Assembly: GCF_900129055.1 (NCBI RefSeq)
Contig: NZ_FQUZ01000014.1
Location: forward strand, 1 to 64,000
Direction: 5' to 3'
From: Lampropedia hyalina DSM 16112
GTDB taxonomy: Bacteria; Pseudomonadota; Gammaproteobacteria; Burkholderiales; Burkholderiaceae_C
DNA: 64,000 nt
Part shown: one piece after another, positions 47,228-56,824 of the stretch
How positions within the stretch are numbered: position 1 is the first letter of the stretch
How the letters are laid out: the number at the start of each line of letters is the position of its first letter
Notes under the pieces: generated by a model
What the model was told of the DNA's origin: nothing
Database searches by the model: none
Seen by the model: the letters and a program-made list of their open reading frames with translations, nothing else
Program-made: the position numbers and the translations under genes

Positions 47228-47875
47228 TCAATAGGCAAACGAAATTTGCCCCCGGTGTACGCTGGGCTGTTCGATCTCATCGACGACCGCCAGTGCGAAG
47301 TCCGCGCCGCCAATCGCGGAATGGCCCGCTGCATCGAACAATGCCACGTCTGCACTTTTGCGGTACTGGCCGGTGCGTTCGCCAGGTGCAAATGCCCCGA
47401 ACTGCGCGGCCGGACTGACGAACAGCCAGTCGAGTTCCTGCGGTGCATCGGCCAGCAGCATTTCGAGGGCATCAGCGGTTTCGCGTGCTCCGGTGTAATA
47501 CTCGGGTGGCACCTGGCCGCTGTCAATGAAACGCTCGGCACCGGGAGCCGGGCGCAGCCCGCTGAAGCCACCAATGACCACGAAACGCGCTTCTGCCTTG
47601 GCAATGGGGGCCAGTGCGGCGCGGTAGATGGGCACGTACTGGCCTGCCAGATCACCAAAGGGCGACAGGGCACCGACGACCACATCCACACCGTCAAGCA
47701 GGTGCTCCAGTGTGGCCAGGTGGGCGGCCGAGCCTTGCTCGTATTGCACGCCTGCGAGGGCCTGGGCTGGTGCCGAGCGGCTCAGTGAAACGGTGGCATG
47801 GCCACGGCTGGCCGCTTCGCGGGCAATGTGGCTGCCGGCATAGCCGTTGCCACCAAGAATGAGGATTTTGCTCAT
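47228..47875 (-). CDS. NAD(P)-binding oxidoreductase, atypical SDR (NmrA/YwnB-like)
   Basis: 215 aa from the ATG at 47875 with AGGAG upstream. Atypical SDR Rossmann motif ILILGGNGYAGSHIAREAASRGH, then VDVVVGALSPFGD and VVIGGFSGLRPAPG; the YxxxK active site is replaced by YYTGARETADAL, as in the NAD(P)H-binding group. Resembles YwnB/Rv-type stress-response reductases. Substrate unknown. Located between the Tld module and the siderophore receptor gene, same strand, 123 bp before the tldD-like gene. Confidence 0.82.
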   Translation of the reverse strand: MSKILILGGNGYAGSHIAREAASRGHATVSLSRSAPAQALAGVQYEQGSAAHLATLEHLLDGVDVVVGALSPFGDLAGQYVPIYRAALAPIAKAEARFVVIGGFSGLRPAPGAERFIDSGQVPPEYYTGARETADALEMLLADAPQELDWLFVSPAAQFGAFAPGERTGQYRKSADVALFDAAGHSAIGGADFALAVVDEIEQPSVHRGQISFAY

Positions 47876-47974
47876 GGTTTGCTCCTGGGTGAGGGCATGT
47901 GCCTGTTCCTGGGGGCACATGCGGAGAGTGGATGATGCTGAAACAGGTGCATGGGGATGCGCCCTGTGTGCGGG

Positions 47975-50242
47975 TCAGAATGCCGCAGTCAGACTGAGGT
48001 GGTAGCTGCGTCCTGGTTCGTTGAAGGTGTTGGCTCCCTGTGAGGTGCGCAGCAACTGTTTGTCGAACAGGTTCTTCACGCCACCGTTCACGCGGAAGGT
48101 TTTGTTGATCTGGTAGTTCAGCCCCAGATTCACCAGCGTGTATGCCGAGCGCGCGTCGGTCACCAGTTCCGGTTCGTTGGTGGTCAGATTGATGGCGCGT
48201 GCATCGATCCTGCCGTAGTGGGTCAGCCCCAGATTCACGGCCAGTCTGGATGTGGTTTGCCAGTTCAGCCAACTGTTGATGGTGTACTCGGGCACCAGTG
48301 ACAGCGGCTGGCCACGGTCATCCTCGGACTTGCTCATATAGGTGAAGTTGCTCGACCATTCCAGTGTGCGGGCCACCGGCACGGTCAGGTTGCCTTCAAC
48401 GCCGGCTACCGTGGCCGGGCCACTGTTTTCCCACTGCTGGAGCACGTTCGTCGAAATGCTCGATCCAGCGCAACCGGCCCACCAGCAGGGTGTTTCCACA
48501 TCTACCGAATTCAGTATCTGCCGCCCGGAGCCGATGCGGTTCCTGAAACGGTTGTGGAAATAGGTGATGCCTGCCACCCAGCCGGTGTCGTTCTCGAAGC
48601 TCAGGCCGATTTCCTTGTTCAGGCTGATCTCGGGGTCCAGATCGGGGTTGCCCATGATGCTGCACGGGCCCACCAGATTCCAGCAACCGCGCCCGCCACT
48701 TTGATAGACGTAGTTCGGGTTGAGCTGGTAGAGGTTGGGGGCCTTGTAGGCACGCGCGATGCCGCCCTTGAGGGAGAACTGGCCGTCGAGCTGCCAGGCG
48801 GCGTTCAGGCTGGGGCTCCAGTTGGTGCCGAATTCGCTGTGGTGGTCAAAGCGCAGGCCGGGCGTGAGCACCACCGCATCACCGACATAGATGTTGTCTT
48901 CCACATAAATGCCGATCAGCGTGGCATCGGACTTGTTGGAACGGTTGGCAGCGTCTTCCGGCGTAGTGCCGATGCCCAGGCCGGGTGTCAGGCTGTTGGT
49001 GATGGAGACCGGATCGGTCATCGATTCGCGCCGCACCTCGGCACCCAGCGTCAGCACTTGCTCGTAGCCCAGCGTCAGCGGAATGTTGAACTCCGACTTG
49101 GCGTTGATGTTGTTCAGGCGGATGCGGGTCCAGCGCAGATCGTCGGCCTCGATGGCACCTTCGTAGCCACCGCCCAGCGATTCGGCATAGCGGCGGTTGT
49201 CGCTGCGCTCGTACTGGATGTAGCTCTCGGACGTGCCGAAGCGGTAGTTGCCGAAATGCGTCAGCGCGGCGGTGGTACGGGTGACGCGGTTGGTCTCCTT
49301 GCCGAACAGCGACATGAAGTTCGGATCGGGGTTGCCTTCTGTATCGCCATCGAAGAAGTTGTTCTGCGTATCGCCTGCAAACTTGTTGCCCTGGCGGCTC
49401 CAGCCGGCATCCAGATCGAAGCGGTGATCGGGGTTGAGGCGGTAGCTCAGGCGCGCGCTGAGGTCGCGGTTCTGCACGCCTTCCCGGCCGCCGCTGTAGT
49501 TGTAGTTGGTGCCGCGGTCGGTTGTCACTTCGACAGGGTTGAGCCCGAACTTGTCGTGGTCCGTGACGTTGAAGTTCCCGTACAGGCGGTATGACAGTGC
49601 CTCATTGACAGGGCCGGAGGCCAGCACATTGATGCGACGGGTATCGCCTTCTTTCGAGTTTTCGGGAACATTGGTATAGGCACTGACGGTGAAAGCCTTG
49701 CGGGTGGCGGCCTTGGTGCGGATATTGACCACGCCACCGGCTGCACCGGAGCCATAGCGTGCCGCTGCTGGGCCGCGCAGCACCTCGATGCTCTCGATCG
49801 CCTCGGGCGGCACCCAGTTGGAATCGCCGCGCGTATCGCGCTCGCCCTGCGTGCTCATGCGCACCGAGTTGCGCGAGAGCACCGGCTTGCCGTCGATCAG
49901 GATCAGCGTGTTTTCCGGCCCCATGCCTCGGATGTCGATCTGGCGGTTGTTGCCGCGCGCACCGGTAGAGGAGTTGCCGGTGAGGTTCACGCCGGGCTGG
50001 CGGCGCACGATCTCGGAAATGTCGTTGGTGACGGGGGTGCGCTCGATGTCTTCGGTCGTGACCGTGGAGACCCCGGGGGCCTGCTTGACCTGTTCACTGG
50101 CGGCAACCACTTCGACTTCGGGCAGGGTCTGGATGTCTTCGACTGTGGCGGATGAATCCTGCGCATGGGCGGCCTGGATGGCCGCTGCGATCAGGCAGGG
50201 TACGAAAATTCGGGCTTCGGCAAGCCGATGGTGTCTGGCCAT
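47975..50242 (-). CDS. FepA/PfeA/BfrA-type TonB-dependent catecholate siderophore receptor
   Basis: 755 aa; AGGAG precedes the ATG. Sec signal peptide (residues 1-27, to IQAAHA). TonB-box-like PEVEVVA, then a plug domain with VKQAPGVSTVTTEDIERTPV, RRQPGVNLTGNSSTG, NNRQIDIRGMGPENTLILIDGKPV and EVLRGPAAARYGSGAAGGVVNI, all very close to E. coli FepA. A 22-strand barrel follows (TPGLRFDHHSEFGTNWSPSLN, KGGIARAYKAPNLYQ, NKEIGLSFENDTG), ending in GRSYHLSLTAAF. Outer-membrane uptake of ferric catecholates using TonB energy. No convincing Fur box was found upstream. Confidence 0.93.
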   Translation of the reverse strand: MARHHRLAEARIFVPCLIAAAIQAAHAQDSSATVEDIQTLPEVEVVAASEQVKQAPGVSTVTTEDIERTPVTNDISEIVRRQPGVNLTGNSSTGARGNNRQIDIRGMGPENTLILIDGKPVLSRNSVRMSTQGERDTRGDSNWVPPEAIESIEVLRGPAAARYGSGAAGGVVNIRTKAATRKAFTVSAYTNVPENSKEGDTRRINVLASGPVNEALSYRLYGNFNVTDHDKFGLNPVEVTTDRGTNYNYSGGREGVQNRDLSARLSYRLNPDHRFDLDAGWSRQGNKFAGDTQNNFFDGDTEGNPDPNFMSLFGKETNRVTRTTAALTHFGNYRFGTSESYIQYERSDNRRYAESLGGGYEGAIEADDLRWTRIRLNNINAKSEFNIPLTLGYEQVLTLGAEVRRESMTDPVSITNSLTPGLGIGTTPEDAANRSNKSDATLIGIYVEDNIYVGDAVVLTPGLRFDHHSEFGTNWSPSLNAAWQLDGQFSLKGGIARAYKAPNLYQLNPNYVYQSGGRGCWNLVGPCSIMGNPDLDPEISLNKEIGLSFENDTGWVAGITYFHNRFRNRIGSGRQILNSVDVETPCWWAGCAGSSISTNVLQQWENSGPATVAGVEGNLTVPVARTLEWSSNFTYMSKSEDDRGQPLSLVPEYTINSWLNWQTTSRLAVNLGLTHYGRIDARAINLTTNEPELVTDARSAYTLVNLGLNYQINKTFRVNGGVKNLFDKQLLRTSQGANTFNEPGRSYHLSLTAAF

Positions 50243-50500
50243 GGGGACTCCTGGTATCGATCGTGTTCGCGATATTCAATCCAGCCTGCGGGAGTTGGCC
50301 CCGGCCGAAAAATGCCGGGATGTATCCGCGCAGGGTGCCATGGCAAGGGATGGCTGGCTGAGTCAGAAAAAGTGGACTGTGGCTACTGGACGCTGGTCAG
50401 CATTTCCGAAGGCTGCGACACTCACCAGTTGCGTGGGTGCGATGCGTTTGAAAATGAACTGGCAGTATGCCGAGGAGGCTCTGGCCTGGGTGAATGGTCT

Positions 50501-51451
50501 TCATTCATTTTTGAATGGTGCCGGGCTGGCAGGTGGCTGGCCTGCCGGTGACTGCGCCAGCATTTCCACAAACCACATCACCACGGGGTCTCGCCGGCTG
50601 CGTTCGTGCCAGTGCAGCCAATAGTTGAATCCGGAGATTTCCGGCGGGAGCGGCCGGGCCGTCAAGCCCATTTCCTGCAACGGTGCATGCAGCGAGTGCC
50701 GGGGCACCACGCCAATCGCATCGGTGTGGGTGAGCAGCCGCAGCGTGGCCAGAAGGTATGGCCGCCGGGCGGCAACCTTGCGCTGCAAGCCATGGGCATT
50801 CAGAAAGGACTGGATGGGGTCGATGTCGATGGAGTGTACGGACAGCAGCAGGTGCGGCCAGTCCAGCAGCTCCTGTACCGACAGCGGGGTGTCGGTGCCT
50901 GCCTGTGCCAGCGGATGCTGCATGTGAAAAGCTGCGCAGAAGTGCTCCTCAAAGAGGTGCTGCTCGTAGCCCTTGCCTTGCTCTGGCTCCCAGCCGCTGA
51001 TGACCAGGTCCACCATGCCCATGGCCAGTTGGTTGAAGTTATTGGCTTCCAGCGGGAGCACGTCTATATAGAGTTCCGGGGCTTTTTGCAGTATCTGTGG
51101 CATGGCTGGCTCCAGCACGGACAGCACGCCGTAGTCGGTGGATGCGACCCGGATGTGTCCGGCAATCGCCTGTTCCGGGCCGCTGCCGTGGTGGTGCAGA
51201 AATGCGCGGGTCATTGCCAGCCATTGCTGCAAGGGCTGGCGCAGCGATTCGGCGCGCTGGCTCAAGGTCATGCCCGCATTGGTCTTGATAAGCAGCGGGT
51301 CGTTGAAGGTAAGCCGCAGTGCGTCCAGGATGCGGCTGGCAGTGGGCTGGCTGATGCTGTGTCGCAGTGCGGTGCGGGTGACGTTGCGTGTCTCCAGCAG
51401 TGTGGCCAGTACGCGCAGTTGATTGAGGTCGATCTTGTCGAAATTGTTCAT
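50501..51451 (-). CDS. LysR-family transcriptional regulator
   Basis: 316 aa from the ATG at 51451. N-terminal winged HTH: LNQLRVLATLLETRNVTRTALRHSISQPTASRILDALRLTFNDPLLIKTNAGMTLSQRAESL. A periplasmic-binding-like effector domain follows from about residue 95. The layout resembles the NodD/SyrM-like branch. There is no SD; the start codon overlaps the stop of a small upstream ORF (ATGA), so translation may be coupled. It lies 258 bp upstream of the receptor gene on the same strand. Its target is not evident. Confidence 0.88.
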   Translation of the reverse strand: MNNFDKIDLNQLRVLATLLETRNVTRTALRHSISQPTASRILDALRLTFNDPLLIKTNAGMTLSQRAESLRQPLQQWLAMTRAFLHHHGSGPEQAIAGHIRVASTDYGVLSVLEPAMPQILQKAPELYIDVLPLEANNFNQLAMGMVDLVISGWEPEQGKGYEQHLFEEHFCAAFHMQHPLAQAGTDTPLSVQELLDWPHLLLSVHSIDIDPIQSFLNAHGLQRKVAARRPYLLATLRLLTHTDAIGVVPRHSLHAPLQEMGLTARPLPPEISGFNYWLHWHERSRRDPVVMWFVEMLAQSPAGQPPASPAPFKNE

Positions 51452-51702
51452 GGAGCGAAGGCATGGCCACAGGGCCATGCGGTTGGCATGGAAGATATTC
51501 GTGCCCCATCCCCCGAACCTGTGCGGCCGATGCCGATGCCGGTGTGGCTGCGGTCAATCTGGCTGTTGGTGGCCCAAAAAATGGTCGGCCCCGGAGCAGC
51601 AGTGTCCTTGTGGCTGAGCCGGACCGCTCTGTAGAAGTCTGTGTGGGGCTTCAGGTTCAACACGAGACGGACCGAAGTTTGTGGGCCTTGGATGGGGGCC
51701 AT
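51448..51702 (-). CDS. Possible small ORF upstream of and overlapping lysR
   Basis: 84 codons, from an ATG at 51702 with GGAG seven bases upstream, to a TGA that overlaps the lysR ATG (ATGA). The first ~60 codons use GC-rich third positions typical of the genome (for example HTGIGIGRTG). No family is recognised, and no membrane helix or signal peptide is seen. It could be a coupled leader ORF or chance. Evidence is limited to SD, overlap and codon use. Confidence 0.35.
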   Translation of the reverse strand: MAPIQGPQTSVRLVLNLKPHTDFYRAVRLSHKDTAAPGPTIFWATNSQIDRSHTGIGIGRTGSGDGARISSMPTAWPCGHAFAP

Positions 51703-52169
51703 GGGAGTGCTCCGTTGGGGTTGATGAGGCGAGGACAAGCGTGGCTGCTCTCATCCGGAAAATCCCGGTGGGTCGTCTGGCTGGCTTTGGGAAAGGCGAT
51801 CAATCGCGGCCATTGTATGGTTGATTCGGTGGCGCGGTTTTGCCCCTTCAGATACGCGGTATTTGCCGGACACCGTGAAGATGTGTCCCGCAGGCCGTAT
51901 GCGGCACGGCGTGTCATCAGGCTGGTGGGGTTTGCGGGAGATCGTGGTGTTTTCGTGTGCAACCCCATCTTGCAATACCCCTGTATATTCGGTCTGTTAC
52001 CGTACTCACTCCATGCCGGCGTGGCAGACTTGCGCCATATTGAGATGGTGCATCGGGCCTTGCAGGATGCCTGCCGTGGTCATGCGGTTCATCGTGCCGA
52101 TTGGCTGTAACGGCTTGCACGGTTGCTGCGTTGATACCTCTCTATCTTTGCATTCTGTTTTCTCTGACC
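51703..52169. other. Intergenic region before marC, no gene recognised
   Basis: About 470 bases between the small ORF and the MarC-type gene. ORFs on either strand lack SD sites and family resemblance. No tRNA, strong terminator or clear promoter hexamers were recognised. AT content rises modestly towards 51960-52020 and 52130-52160. Confidence 0.55.
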
Positions 52170-52886
52170 ATGTCGATCACTTCTCTTTTTTCGGCTTTTG
52201 CCAGCAGTTTGCTGGTGGTGCTGGCGACGCTGCTGCCCATCGTCAATCCGCCCAGTGTGGCCCCCATTTTTCTGTCGCTGACCGAAGGGGCTTCCGATGC
52301 TGCGCGGCGCGAACTGGCCAGGCGCATTGCACGCAATATCTTTATGCTGCTGCTGGGCGCGATTCTGCTGGGTTCGCTGGTGCTGGACTTCTTTGGCATC
52401 TCGCTGGACATCGTGCGGGTGGGCGGTGGCCTGCTGGTGGTCAATATTGCCTGGCGGCTGCTGGCGGCCGACAGCGGCGAGTCCAAGCGTGCCGCCAAGA
52501 TTGCCGAGGCATTCACGCCCGAGATGCTGCGCTCCAAGGCGTTTTTTCCGCTGTCGTTCCCGATCACCTGTGGCCCCGGCACCATTGCGTCCACCATTGC
52601 CATCGGTGCCAGCCTGGTCGCGCCCGTGGAGGCAGTGACGCTGACGCTGGCCCGCACCGCCGGGGCGATTGCCGGGCTGGCATTGCTGGCCGCGCTGGTC
52701 TTTCTGTGCTACCGCTATGCCCAGTACCTGCTGCGCCTGCTGGGGGAGACCGGCACAGTCGTGTTCCTGCGCTTGTCGGCCTTCATCCTGCTGTGTGTGG
52801 GCATTCAGATTTTCTGGTCGGGGGCGGCCAATCTGCTGTCGGAGATGGTGCGTGTCGGCATTGCCGCTGGCATGGCGAAGCCGTGA
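52170..52886 (+). CDS. MarC/UPF0056-family integral membrane protein
   Basis: 238 aa, six hydrophobic helices. Family marks: SSLLVVLATLLPIVNPPSVAPIFLSLT in helix 1-2, GISLDIVRVGGGLLVVNIAW, and the conserved FFPLSFPITCGPGTIASTIAIGA in the second half. Earlier links of MarC to multiple antibiotic resistance were withdrawn; the function is still unclear. No SD before the ATG at 52170. Its stop is one base from that of the convergent FMN-protein gene. Confidence 0.88.
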   Translation: MSITSLFSAFASSLLVVLATLLPIVNPPSVAPIFLSLTEGASDAARRELARRIARNIFMLLLGAILLGSLVLDFFGISLDIVRVGGGLLVVNIAWRLLAADSGESKRAAKIAEAFTPEMLRSKAFFPLSFPITCGPGTIASTIAIGASLVAPVEAVTLTLARTAGAIAGLALLAALVFLCYRYAQYLLRLLGETGTVVFLRLSAFILLCVGIQIFWSGAANLLSEMVRVGIAAGMAKP

Positions 52887-52887
52887 T

Positions 52888-54564
52888 TCAGTGATGGGCG
52901 GGGTACAGGCTCTCGCCGTGTCCGAAGCGGGCTGTGCGCAGGAACTTGCGGTTCTGCAACTCTGCCACATTGGGCGGGGGCGCGAAGCTGTCGCTGCGGG
53001 CCAGGTCCCAGAATGTGCGAAACAGAATATGGCGCACATGCCGGCCATTGACCAGATCGCCCGGCTTCAGGAAGGGATAGAGTGCCGCGAATGAGCGCAC
53101 TTCGTAAGGTGTGATGCGCCGGATGATGTGTTCGGGGCCGAGCTGGCTGGGGTCCATCAGGCCCGCTGCGCCCAGCAGGTCGCGCAATGCCTTCAGCGTG
53201 TTCTCGTGGTAGGAATACACACGGTGGGATTTGTTCGTCGGGTCGAGGTGCTTCCAGCGCGAGTGATCCTGGGTGGCGATGCCGGTGGGGCATTTGTCGG
53301 TGTGGCAGGACAGGGCCTGGATGCAGCCCAGCGAGAACATGAAGCCGCGCCCCGCATTCACCCAGTCGGCCCCCAGCGCGATGGTGCGCGCAATGCCGAA
53401 GGCACTGGTGATCTTGCCGGCCGCGCCAATGCGTACCTGATCGCGCAGGTTCAGGCCCACCAGCGTGTTGTGTACCAGCAGCAGGGCTTCGTTCATCGGC
53501 ACGCCGATGCTGTTGCTGAATTCGGGTGGTGCCGCCCCGGTTCCGCCTTCGGCACCATCGACGACGATGAAATCCGGCAGCAGCCCGGTCTCCTGCATGG
53601 CCTTGGCAATGCCGAACCATTCCCACGGATGCCCCACCGCCAGCTTGAAGCCGACCGGCTTGCCACCAGAAAGCGTGCGCAGTTTGTCGATGAACTCCAG
53701 CAGGCCGACCGGGGTGCTGAAGGCCGAGTGGTTGGGTGGCGAAATGCAGTCCACGCCCTCGGGAATGCCGCGCGTGGCGGCGATTTCCGCATTCACCTTG
53801 CTGCCCGGCAACATGCCACCGTGGCCTGGTTTGGCTCCCTGTGAGAGCTTGACCTCGATCATCTTGACTTGTTCCAGCGCGGCGGTGTGGGCGAAGCGCG
53901 CTTCATCAAAGCGGCCCTGTGCATCACGGCAGCCAAAGTAGCCGGAGCCGATTTGCAGCACCAGATCGCCGCCGCCTTCGCGGTGGTAGGAGGAGATCGA
54001 GCCTTCGCCGGTGTCGTGGTAGAAGTTGCCCAGCTTCGCGCCTGCATTGAGGGCACGGATGGCGTTGGCCGACAGTGCGCCAAAACTCATGGCCGAGATG
54101 TTGAACACGCTGGCCGAATACTTCTGCGTGCAGCGCGTGCCGCCGACCAGCACCCGGAAATCGTGCGAGGGGTTGTGCACGGCAGCCAGCGAATGGTTGA
54201 TCCACTCGTATTCGGTGCTGTACACGTTCATCTGTGTGCCAAACGGCACCACGTCGTTGAGGTTCTTGGCACGTTGATAGACCAGCGTGCGCTCCAGCCG
54301 CGAGAATGGCACCTCCTCCTTGTCGGACTGGATGAAATACTGGCGAATCTCCGGGCCGATGGACTCCAGCCCATAGCGGAAGTGCGCAAGCACCGGGTAG
54401 TTGCGCCGCAAGGTACTGGGCGTTTGCAGCATGTCGGCCAGCCCCAGCAGGGACAGACCCAGCATCGGCACAAACACCGCCCACCACAGCGGCCATGCCA
54501 GAGCGAGAACAAAGCTCAGCAATGCCAGCAGGACGCAGGAAACGAATGCCAGGTATCTTTTCAT
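52888..54564 (-). CDS. Membrane-anchored FMN-binding glutamate-synthase-domain protein
   Basis: 558 aa from the ATG at 54564. Two N-terminal helices (residues ~4-40), then the Glu_synthase FMN barrel: MSFGALSANAIRALNAGAKLGNFYHDTGEGSIS, HGGMLPGSKVNAEIAATRGIPEG, FKLAVGHPWEW, VVDGAEGGTGAAPPEFSNSIGVP, and the iron-sulfur cysteines in LGCIQALSCHTDKCPTGIATQ. These match the large-subunit FMN/3Fe-4S region of glutamate synthase, without the glutaminase domain (YerD-like). Such proteins are often near amine or methylated-glutamate metabolism. The reaction is unknown. It follows the FAD oxidase gene by 228 bp. Confidence 0.85.
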   Translation of the reverse strand: MKRYLAFVSCVLLALLSFVLALAWPLWWAVFVPMLGLSLLGLADMLQTPSTLRRNYPVLAHFRYGLESIGPEIRQYFIQSDKEEVPFSRLERTLVYQRAKNLNDVVPFGTQMNVYSTEYEWINHSLAAVHNPSHDFRVLVGGTRCTQKYSASVFNISAMSFGALSANAIRALNAGAKLGNFYHDTGEGSISSYHREGGGDLVLQIGSGYFGCRDAQGRFDEARFAHTAALEQVKMIEVKLSQGAKPGHGGMLPGSKVNAEIAATRGIPEGVDCISPPNHSAFSTPVGLLEFIDKLRTLSGGKPVGFKLAVGHPWEWFGIAKAMQETGLLPDFIVVDGAEGGTGAAPPEFSNSIGVPMNEALLLVHNTLVGLNLRDQVRIGAAGKITSAFGIARTIALGADWVNAGRGFMFSLGCIQALSCHTDKCPTGIATQDHSRWKHLDPTNKSHRVYSYHENTLKALRDLLGAAGLMDPSQLGPEHIIRRITPYEVRSFAALYPFLKPGDLVNGRHVRHILFRTFWDLARSDSFAPPPNVAELQNRKFLRTARFGHGESLYPAHH

Positions 54565-54792
54565 AGGAGATGGGCCAGGGAGCGGTGCGGGTTGGGAAGC
54601 TGCCAATATAGAAAGGCAGTGCCATTGCGTCCATGCACAATGGCCCATGCCCGCCACAGCACTGTGCAGGCGGACATGCCATTACGGGAAAACCCGGAGT
54701 GCCTGCTGTTTGGCACCAGGCTGGCGCACAGGGCATGTCATGGAGTCGGGTGCAGGGGCATCGTCATGGGCAGCACTGCCCCTGCCGGGTTG

Positions 54793-56325
54793 TCAGAACG
54801 ACACCATGTCCGAGGGCTGCAAGGCGGCCTTGATGCCGAACATGCCTTTGGCGACGGGAATCACCAGTGGTGCGAGGAAATTGCCCAGCGGAATCCGGCC
54901 GTGTTCGATCTGTGTGAGCATGGCGAAGTCGTCGTTGCGACCGGTCAGGTCGTCGCTGATCGCCTTGCCGATGCGCACCGTCTGCGCCACGCCGTGGCCG
55001 CTCCAGCCATGCACGATGTACACGGGTATCTTGCCTGCACTTTTGCGGCTGTCGGTGGCTCCGTTGATGGTGACATCGCTGATGCCGCCCCAGGAGTATT
55101 CCAGCGCGGGCTGCTCCCATTGCGGGAACACGGTGCGGATGCGCTCCAGCAGGTAGTTGTTCACATCGCGCGGCGACCAGGAGTTGCCGGTGCCCTGGCC
55201 GCCGAACAGCAGGCGGTTGTCGCGCACGGCGCGGTAGTAGTCGATCTGGAACTGCGTGTCATAGACCGGCAGGTCGCCCGGCAGCAGCTCGCTGATTGGC
55301 ATCGGCAGCTTGGGCGTGACCGCCACATAGGTGACGAAGGGCAGGGTGGTCGAGCCTTCCGGCAGAAACCTGAAGGTCGAGCTGTGCACCGCCAGCACCA
55401 CGCCACGGCGCGCCTTGATGGTGCCGCGCTCGGTGATGACGGTGGTGCCGCCCGCGCCTTCCTCGATTTCCTGAACCGGCGTGCCGTCATACACCCGTCC
55501 GCCCTGTTGCACGAAGCCATACACCAGGCCGCGCAGCAGTGCCAGTGGTTGCAACTGGCCGCCACTGGAGTCCAGCGTGGCACCGTGGTAGATCTGTGAG
55601 CGCACATATTCCTGCACCTCGTGCGGGCCGATCACACGCACGGCACGGTCACCCAGTTGGCGGCGGGCATCGGCACCCTCCACCAGCGCGCCCATATGCC
55701 CCGGATGCAGCGCGGCGGTGATGTGGCCACGCTTGCGGTCGCACTGGAAGTCGTAGCGTGCTGAAAGGGAGTCGATCAGCTCCATTGCTTCGACCGAGGC
55801 AAAACGCCACAGGCGTCGGGCTTCGTCGGGTGGCAGGTTGGCGGCCATGGTGCCTGCTTCCCAGCGCGCCAGGCCAGGGGTGAGCTGGCCGCCGTTGCGT
55901 CCGGACGCGCCGGAGCCGATGTGGTCTTTTTCCAGCACGATCACGTCCAGCCCGGCTTCGGCCAGATGCAATGCCGCAGACGCACCCAGCAGACCGCCGC
56001 CGATGACCACCACGTCACAGCTCTGGTCGCCCGGCAGTGGGCCGAAGGCGGGCCATTCGGACAGCGAAGCCTCGTAATAGTTGGCAGGCATCGGGCCGTT
56101 GCGGTCAGCACCGCTGCGCCAGTTCCAGATGCGTGGGTCCAGCCCCAGCGAGGATGCCACTGGCCGGGCATCGGTCAGCAGGCTGGGTTTGGGCAGGCCC
56201 GGCACGGCGGGCAGTGGCAATGCAGTTGCTGGCAGGGCATCTGCACCCACCACCTGGGCGATCAGGCTGCCGGGCAGGGCCGCAGCCACACCGGCACCAA
56301 TGAAGTTTCTGCGATTCAGGGACAT
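54793..56325 (-). CDS. Tat-exported DAO-type FAD oxidoreductase (PuuB-like)
   Basis: 510 aa from the ATG at 56325 (GAAAGAT upstream). Starts with a twin-arginine signal, NRRNFIGAGVAAALPGSLIA. FAD Rossmann site CDVVVIGGGLLGASAALHLAEAGLDVIVLEKDHIGSGASGRNGG, then the D-amino-acid-oxidase fold with LPFVTYVAVTPKL and the final FAD contact PVYIVHGWSGHGVAQTV. It resembles gamma-glutamylputrescine oxidase and related amine oxidases. The export signal sets it apart from cytoplasmic PuuB. Neighbouring aldehyde dehydrogenase and GntR genes support an amine-oxidation role. It begins five bases after the DUF805 gene. Confidence 0.85.
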   Translation of the reverse strand: MSLNRRNFIGAGVAAALPGSLIAQVVGADALPATALPLPAVPGLPKPSLLTDARPVASSLGLDPRIWNWRSGADRNGPMPANYYEASLSEWPAFGPLPGDQSCDVVVIGGGLLGASAALHLAEAGLDVIVLEKDHIGSGASGRNGGQLTPGLARWEAGTMAANLPPDEARRLWRFASVEAMELIDSLSARYDFQCDRKRGHITAALHPGHMGALVEGADARRQLGDRAVRVIGPHEVQEYVRSQIYHGATLDSSGGQLQPLALLRGLVYGFVQQGGRVYDGTPVQEIEEGAGGTTVITERGTIKARRGVVLAVHSSTFRFLPEGSTTLPFVTYVAVTPKLPMPISELLPGDLPVYDTQFQIDYYRAVRDNRLLFGGQGTGNSWSPRDVNNYLLERIRTVFPQWEQPALEYSWGGISDVTINGATDSRKSAGKIPVYIVHGWSGHGVAQTVRIGKAISDDLTGRNDDFAMLTQIEHGRIPLGNFLAPLVIPVAKGMFGIKAALQPSDMVSF

Positions 56326-56330
56326 GGTTT

Positions 56331-56705
56331 TTATCTTTCGCTCGAATGACTGGGGGCTTGGCCGTAGCGGTTGGCTGTGGCATGACCGGGCAGCAGGGCC
56401 AGCACCTGCACCAGCAGCCAGCCCAGCAGTGGGATGAGTTTGAGCAGCACCCACCAGCCGCTGCGGCCTATGTCGTGCAGGCGGCGCACGCTCAGGGCTT
56501 GCACGGGCAGAAAGCTCAGCAGCAGGTACAGGCCGGTGATCTTGCCGAAATAGATTTCCGGGTTGGCAATGGCAAACTGCCGCTCCAGAAACGAGATGGC
56601 CAGAATGACCAGCAGGTGAAAAAGCGCGAACCACCAGTAAGCTGCGCGATCGGCCCGGCCACGGAATACTGCGTATTGCCTGAATGCCTGTAAATATCCG
56701 TTCAT
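56331..56705 (-). CDS. DUF805 family membrane protein
   Basis: 124 aa with GGAG before the ATG at 56705. Short N-terminal YLQAFRQYAVFRGRADRAAYWWFALFHLLVILAI, then two further hydrophobic segments and the family motif ALSVRRLHDIGRSGWWVLLKLIPLLG. DUF805 (YhaH/YhaI-type) inner-membrane proteins have no assigned function. Co-directional with, and nearly abutting, the FAD oxidase gene. Confidence 0.88.
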   Translation of the reverse strand: MNGYLQAFRQYAVFRGRADRAAYWWFALFHLLVILAISFLERQFAIANPEIYFGKITGLYLLLSFLPVQALSVRRLHDIGRSGWWVLLKLIPLLGWLLVQVLALLPGHATANRYGQAPSHSSER

Positions 56706-56824
56706 GTTGGACTGACTCCGCCTCCATTGCGATGAAAGCGGGCCAGTGTGGAGGCATGTATCACCAGCCCGCTGAACTGCCCGGCTGCCAGCGGCTGCTG
56801 GTGCACGGGAGCTGAAAGGCGTCT

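Noticed and set aside
50243-50500. Fur box upstream of the FepA-type receptor
   Set aside because: No stretch with a convincing match to the 19-bp Fur consensus was found; iron control is likely from the family but not shown here.
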